Of a stretch of DNA of 64,000 bases, positions 60,628 through 64,000 are shown in pieces. Positions within the stretch are counted from its first letter, which is position 1. Each line of letters starts with the position of its first letter. Source of the DNA: Ideonella margarita (GTDB taxonomy: Bacteria; Pseudomonadota; Gammaproteobacteria; Burkholderiales; Burkholderiaceae_C); the NCBI RefSeq assembly GCF_038066635.1, contig NZ_JBBUTI010000009.1:1-64000 (forward strand), written 5' to 3'. Under the pieces are notes generated by a model. That model made no database searches and was not told the DNA's origin. It saw only the letters and a list, made by a program, of their open reading frames with translations. The translations under genes and the position numbers were made by a program.

Positions 60628-61077
60628 ATGGCACATCCAACTTTTTCGCCACTGCGTCGCCTTCGGCGCTCCATCTTGTCTTTGGCCCTGCTGGCCGGCA
60701 GCACGGCGTGGGCGCAGCAAGCGCCTTCCGCGCCTGCTGCTCCTGCGGCGCCCAAGCCTGCGCCGGTATCCACCAGCCAGCACATGATCGCGGAGATCCA
60801 GGTCATTCCGCGGCCCGTGGGCACGCCTGAAGACCGCTACAAGTACGTCGATGCGGCCATCGCCATCATCCAGGCCTCGGGCCTGCGTTATGAGGTGCAT
60901 GGCCTGGGCACCGTGGTGGAAGGCCCGGCCGACAAGGTCTGGCTGCTGCTGCAGGCGGTGCACCACGCCACGCTGGAAGCCGGCGCCGAGCGCACGCTGA
61001 GCATCATCAAGGTGTCCAGCGGCGCGCAGGCTGGCGGCCCGACGGTGCAGGAGCTGGTGCGCAAGTTCCGCCAGTAA
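60628..61077 (+). CDS. MTH1187 family thiamine-binding protein with signal peptide
   Basis: The 149-residue product has a signal peptide (RRLRRSILSLALLAGSTAWAQQ, cleavage near 30), an Ala/Pro-rich linker (about 32-50), then the MTH1187/YkoF-type domain IAEIQVIPRPVGTPEDRYKYVDAAIAIIQASGLRYEVHGLGTVVEGPADKVWLLLQAVHHATLEAGAERTLSIIKVSS. These domains bind thiamine or its precursors and are usually cytosolic. An exported form under TPP-riboswitch control suggests periplasmic thiamine capture. No thiamine transporter gene is adjacent. Confidence 0.9.
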   Translation: MAHPTFSPLRRLRRSILSLALLAGSTAWAQQAPSAPAAPAAPKPAPVSTSQHMIAEIQVIPRPVGTPEDRYKYVDAAIAIIQASGLRYEVHGLGTVVEGPADKVWLLLQAVHHATLEAGAERTLSIIKVSSGAQAGGPTVQELVRKFRQ

Positions 61078-61207
61078 GCGGGTGCGGCGGCGCTGGTCGT
61101 TGAGCCCAGCGCCGCCGGACGCGCGGCGCTTTCAGCGGCGACGTTTGTCAGCGGTTTAACATCGCTCGAGCGGTACATGGTGCAGTCAATAGCTTCGATG
61201 TGTGGCA

Positions 61208-61555
61208 ATGGCCGCAAGCCCGATGAGCTTCCTCAACTTTTTCCTGTCGCTGCCTGAGCACCAGGTGGCGCCGTACCGGGAGGCGGCGGTTGCCGAGTTG
61301 CGAGCCGTTCAGGTGCACAGCTCAGTGGCCCGGTTGGCGTTGGATGCAGAGAAGGCCGAGGTCCTTGATCAATCGGAAACCGTGGCTCATGTCGATCGCC
61401 GCATTGAGGCGCTCTACCTGACCCAGATCGTGCGAACTCCGGCAGGCGAGTACTTCCTGCTGAAGACCACGGGCAAGCGTCCGTTCGTCAAACATCTGAC
61501 GCATGCCATGGCACGCCACCTGCTGGGGCCGAGATATCGACAGCCTGAGGCCTAG
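61208..61555 (+). CDS. Hypothetical protein
   Basis: This protein has about 115 residues. It begins near MAASPMSFLNFFLSLPEHQVAPYREAAVAELRAVQVHSSVARL and contains RRIEALYLTQIVRTPAGEYFLLKTTGKRPFVKHLTHAMARHLLGPRY. No known domain is recognised. The basic C-terminus could bind nucleic acid. Starts at 61208 or 61223 are both possible; neither has a strong ribosome-binding site. Confidence 0.6.
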   Translation: MAASPMSFLNFFLSLPEHQVAPYREAAVAELRAVQVHSSVARLALDAEKAEVLDQSETVAHVDRRIEALYLTQIVRTPAGEYFLLKTTGKRPFVKHLTHAMARHLLGPRYRQPEA

Positions 61556-61792
61556 CTGCTTGCCATATCCGCCAGATCTCACAGCGCCAATCCGCAGGCG
61601 CAGCCATGCTGCGCGAGAGTCAATCGACTCTTCGCAGCCACGCGGATGGATGAGGGCGGGCTAGGAACCAGCCGGCCTGACGTGGCGCTTGGGCGACGCG
61701 CAATGCCGCTGTCCATCGGGCTGCGCACTGCTGACCCGTACAGCACAGCACAGTACCGCACCGAACTTCGACCCGCACCACCCTTCAACAAC

Positions 61793-62017
61793 ATGGATAC
61801 GCTCGTTCAGTCATTGCCCGTGGTTCTGGGCTTGCTTGCCTGGGTCTACAGCGGCGTCTGGGCCTATCTTGATGCGCGCAACCGCGGCAAGCCACCGCTT
61901 TTTGTGGCCCTGCTGGTGATGGTCGTGGCCTGGCCGCTGGGCATCGTCATCTGGATCGTGTTGCGGCCTGAAAAACGGCCACCGCCGTTCAACCTCGACG
62001 ACTACCGGGTGCAGTGA
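61793..62017 (+). CDS. Small membrane protein
   Basis: The 74-residue protein has two predicted membrane helices (about residues 5-25 and 36-56). YLDARNRGKPPLFVALLVMVVAWPLGIVIWIVLRPE is a phospholipase D-nuclease N-terminal-like layout seen in small membrane anchors. It ends in a hydrophilic PPPFNLDDYRVQ tail. Function is unknown. The ATG at 61793 was chosen over an upstream frame lacking homologous character. Confidence 0.65.
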   Translation: MDTLVQSLPVVLGLLAWVYSGVWAYLDARNRGKPPLFVALLVMVVAWPLGIVIWIVLRPEKRPPPFNLDDYRVQ

Positions 62018-62088
62018 TTTGGCGCTGTGATCGGCCGCCTTGGCCGGTGGCATCATGCGCGCACCGCCACCCACCACCGAGTGCCTTC

Positions 62089-62379
62089 GTGAACCTTCGT
62101 CCAACCCTGTTGACCGCCGCTATCGCCGGCGTGGTGGCTGCCCTGGCCTGGCCCTTGGTGTGGGCCAGATTTGGTGGGCCGGGCGCTGCGGGCGGGGTGG
62201 AGCTCATCGTGGCCACCTTGCTGGTCATTGCATTGCCGGCCCACGCCTTCGTGGTGGGCTTTGTGCGCGCTGAGCCCGTGTCCGCCGGCACGATCGACAC
62301 CGCGCTGCTCAAGCGCATCGGTGCGTGGCTGGCTGCTGCGGTGGTTGTCACCTCGCTGCGCGATCTGCTCGGGTTCTGA
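62089..62379 (+). CDS. Small integral membrane protein
   Basis: The predicted product has 96 residues from GTG 62089 (an upstream GTG at 62014 is also open). Three hydrophobic segments are present: TLLTAAIAGVVAALAWPLVW, GVELIVATLLVIALPAHAFVVGFV and GAWLAAAVVVTSLRDLLGF. No family is recognised. It lies between another small membrane protein and the cupin gene on the same strand. Confidence 0.6.
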   Translation: MNLRPTLLTAAIAGVVAALAWPLVWARFGGPGAAGGVELIVATLLVIALPAHAFVVGFVRAEPVSAGTIDTALLKRIGAWLAAAVVVTSLRDLLGF

Positions 62380-62447
62380 CAGCTTCGCATCAACGCGGCG
62401 GCATCGCCCGATCCTCCGCAACCCACCCATGCAGCAAAATCCGCTGC

Positions 62448-62993
62448 ATGAGCCAGCGCCCTTCCTTCATCATCTCCGCCGCCGATGTGGCGCCCTACAC
62501 CCACGTCTATCCGCAAAGCGATGAGCCGATGGGGCCGTCCGTCAGCTTGGGGCGTGCGGCCGGTCTGGCCCGGCTGGGGGTGAACCTGCAGCGCTTGCCG
62601 CCGGGCAGCCGCTCGTCGTGGCCGCATGCCGAGTCGGACGAGGAAGAGTTTGTCTACGTGGTCAGCGGGCAGGTGGGCGCCTGGATCGACGGGCACCTGC
62701 ACCCGATGGTGGCGGGCGATTTTGCGGCCTTCCCGGCGGGCACCGGCATCAGCCACTGCTTCATCAACAATTCAACCGAAGACGTGGTGTTGCTGGTGGG
62801 CGGCGAGGCCGCGAAAGCCACCAACCGCATCACCTACCCGCTGAACCCGTCGCGCCGTGCAGATCTGCGCCCGGAAGACTGGTGGGCCGATGCTCCGGCC
62901 GAGGCCCTCGGCCCGCACGACGGCCTACCTGATGCCCTGCGCGCTGCCTCGGCGGCTGTGGCGGCTGTGGCGAACAACCCCGACAAGGCCTGA
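62448..62993 (+). CDS. Cupin domain-containing protein
   Basis: The 181-residue protein has the conserved cupin core LGVNLQRLPPGSRSSWPHAESDEEEFVYVVSGQVGAWIDGHLHPMVAGDFAAFPAGTGISHCFINNS (about 38-104). Metal ligands are His in WPHAESDEEEF and the later HCF. The C-terminal acidic helical part is extra. Cupins of this kind often bind small metabolites; the function is not assignable. ATG 62448 was selected by the upstream boundary. Confidence 0.85.
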   Translation: MSQRPSFIISAADVAPYTHVYPQSDEPMGPSVSLGRAAGLARLGVNLQRLPPGSRSSWPHAESDEEEFVYVVSGQVGAWIDGHLHPMVAGDFAAFPAGTGISHCFINNSTEDVVLLVGGEAAKATNRITYPLNPSRRADLRPEDWWADAPAEALGPHDGLPDALRAASAAVAAVANNPDKA

Positions 62994-62998
62994 GCCCC

Positions 62999-63751
62999 AT
63001 GAACCGATTTGAGTCTGAACTGGCGCGCCTCTTCTTGCTGCCTTCGCCAGAGGGCGTCGCAGCAGTGCCGGCAGGTGCCGTGCGCGCTGCCTTGCTGGAG
63101 CTCTCAAGGCCGGCACGCTGGGGTGAGCTGGCGGCCGTGTGGCAAGGCGTGCAGGCTGATCTGGACTTGCCGGCACCGGCCATTGCCGTGTCGGGTGTTG
63201 ACGGCATGCAGCTGTGGTTCTCGTTTGCCGAGCCCGTGGCGGCCTCGCAGGCCGTGGCCTTGCTCAAGGCGCTGCGCCAGCGCTACCTGGCCGATGTGGC
63301 CACCGACCGCGTTCGCATGGCGGTGTCGCCCGAGCACCTGCCCGTCAAAGAGGTGCGTGCGGGTTGCTGGTCGACTTTCGTGGCGCCTGACCTGGCCCCG
63401 ATCTTCAGTGACGAGCCTTGGCTCGACACCCCGCCCAGCCCCGAGGGCCAAGCCGATGTGCTGGTGCGCCTGCGCAGCATCACGCCGCCAGCGTTCCGGG
63501 CTGCGCTGGCGCGGCTCGATGAGCACTTGAACCCGCCCGGCGCTGAAGCTGCGTTGCAGCCTGATCAGGCCAAGTCAGCGGGAGCGGCCGTGGCGGCATC
63601 AACTCATCAAGCTGCGGGTTCAACCGGGCTGGCTGGCGCTGCAGTGCACACCAGTGCCCGCGAGTTCTTGCTGGCGGTGATGAACGATGCGGGTGTCGAC
63701 ATGGCCCTGCGCATTGAGGCGGCCAAGGCCTTGTTGCCGGACGAGCGGTGA
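62999..63751 (+). CDS. Hypothetical protein
   Basis: The 250-residue protein begins MNRFESELARLFLLPSPEGVAAVPAGAVRAALLELSRPARWGELAAVWQGVQADLDLPAPAIAVSGVDGMQLWFSFAEPV, a pattern I know only from betaproteobacterial hypothetical proteins. A short linker precedes a C-terminal SAREFLLAVMNDAGVDMALRIEAAKALLPDER segment, typical of some phage terminase small-subunit-like helices. It starts five bases after the cupin stop, so co-transcription is likely. No function is assigned. Confidence 0.75.
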   Translation: MNRFESELARLFLLPSPEGVAAVPAGAVRAALLELSRPARWGELAAVWQGVQADLDLPAPAIAVSGVDGMQLWFSFAEPVAASQAVALLKALRQRYLADVATDRVRMAVSPEHLPVKEVRAGCWSTFVAPDLAPIFSDEPWLDTPPSPEGQADVLVRLRSITPPAFRAALARLDEHLNPPGAEAALQPDQAKSAGAAVAASTHQAAGSTGLAGAAVHTSAREFLLAVMNDAGVDMALRIEAAKALLPDER

Positions 63752-63810
63752 AACTCAGTGCTGGAACTCAGTGCTCAAAGTGAGCGCTGAAACAGCACCG
63801 CCCGAAGCGA

Positions 63811-64000
63811 TCAGCAGCGGCCTGAGCGGCGGCTACGCGGTTGCAGCTTGTCCAGCTCGGCGAATTGCTGCTTGAGCAGCAGCAGCAGCGAGCGCGCGTC
63901 TTCCACCGACAAGCTGACATGGGTGGACGGCACCTTGTCTTCGCGCACAGGGCGGGGCAATACCAGGGCATCGATACCGATGTCGATCAGGCCGTTGTTG
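63811..64000 (-). CDS. C-terminal part of an unidentified protein (runs off the window)
   Basis: On the minus strand the frame is open from base 64000 to TGA at 63813-63811. The last 62 residues read NNGLIDIGIDALVLPRPVREDKV, then STHVSLSVEDARSLLLLLKQQFAELDKLQPRSRRSGRC. The coiled helical end and final basic Cys-containing tail are distinctive, but I do not recognise the family. It is 5'-incomplete because its start lies right of the window. Confidence 0.6.
   Translation of the reverse strand, partial: NNGLIDIGIDALVLPRPVREDKVPSTHVSLSVEDARSLLLLLKQQFAELDKLQPRSRRSGRC

Overview
The window is a high-GC betaproteobacterial chromosome segment. Gene content and protein style (TruD, DUF3144, a Liv-type operon for aerobic 2-aminobenzoyl-CoA catabolism, SbtA, ChrA, a GH53 enzyme with a TonB receptor) point to Burkholderiales, probably the Rubrivivax/Leptothrix/Roseateles group. 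The genus cannot be fixed from the sequence alone. No rRNA, tRNA or CRISPR was seen. REGION 1 (1-9.8 kb) is accessory DNA. It opens with the 3' end of an IS3-family element. Then comes an array of small genes of mostly unknown function, all on the + strand, separated by integron attC recombination sites. Five sites have recognisable cores in two size classes (69 bp and about 111 bp), and the 5' core of a cassette matches the 3' core of the same cassette, as expected for mobile gene cassettes. Further right the sites drift to a variant core (GTCAG/CTCAG instead of GTTAG) that often keeps the within-cassette pairing. An IS110/IS1111-like element and an IS1182 element sit side by side in the array. 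No integron integrase is visible; by cassette orientation it should lie left of base 1. REGION 2 (10.1-25.4 kb) is ordinary chromosome: truD, a TIGR03915/TIGR03916 radical-SAM pair, two chemotaxis receptors, an AraC regulator, two secreted hydrolases, a BlaI-M56 peptidase pair with a visible operator, outer-membrane phospholipase A, a PliI-like secreted protein, paiB and nhaR. REGION 3 (25.5-29.1 kb) is a co-directional stress/transport cluster: HPF-like protein, Bax-inhibitor-1 family protein, TerB-like protein, TerC and SbtA. REGION 4 (29.1-37.2 kb) joins a LacI-type regulator, a TonB receptor, a flavin-dependent monooxygenase and an orphan sulfonate-type binding protein to metY. This looks like organosulfur scavenging feeding sulfide assimilation. 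REGION 5 (37.3-50.5 kb) is one minus-strand run of 13 genes for CoA-dependent aerobic anthranilate degradation: monooxygenase/reductase, SDR, MarR, hydratase, dehydrogenase, 2-aminobenzoate-CoA ligase, Liv-type ABC transporter, thioesterase and RidA. A perfect MarR-type palindrome overlaps its promoter. REGION 6 (50.5-54.8 kb) is a galactan-use pair, a GH53 lipoprotein and a TonB receptor, behind two matching LacI-type operators. REGION 7 (54.9-64 kb) holds a chromate transporter, a translationally coupled GGDEF and EIIC-EAL pair for c-di-GMP, a TPP riboswitch ahead of a secreted thiamine-binding protein, small membrane and hypothetical genes, a cupin protein, and a partial gene running off the right edge.
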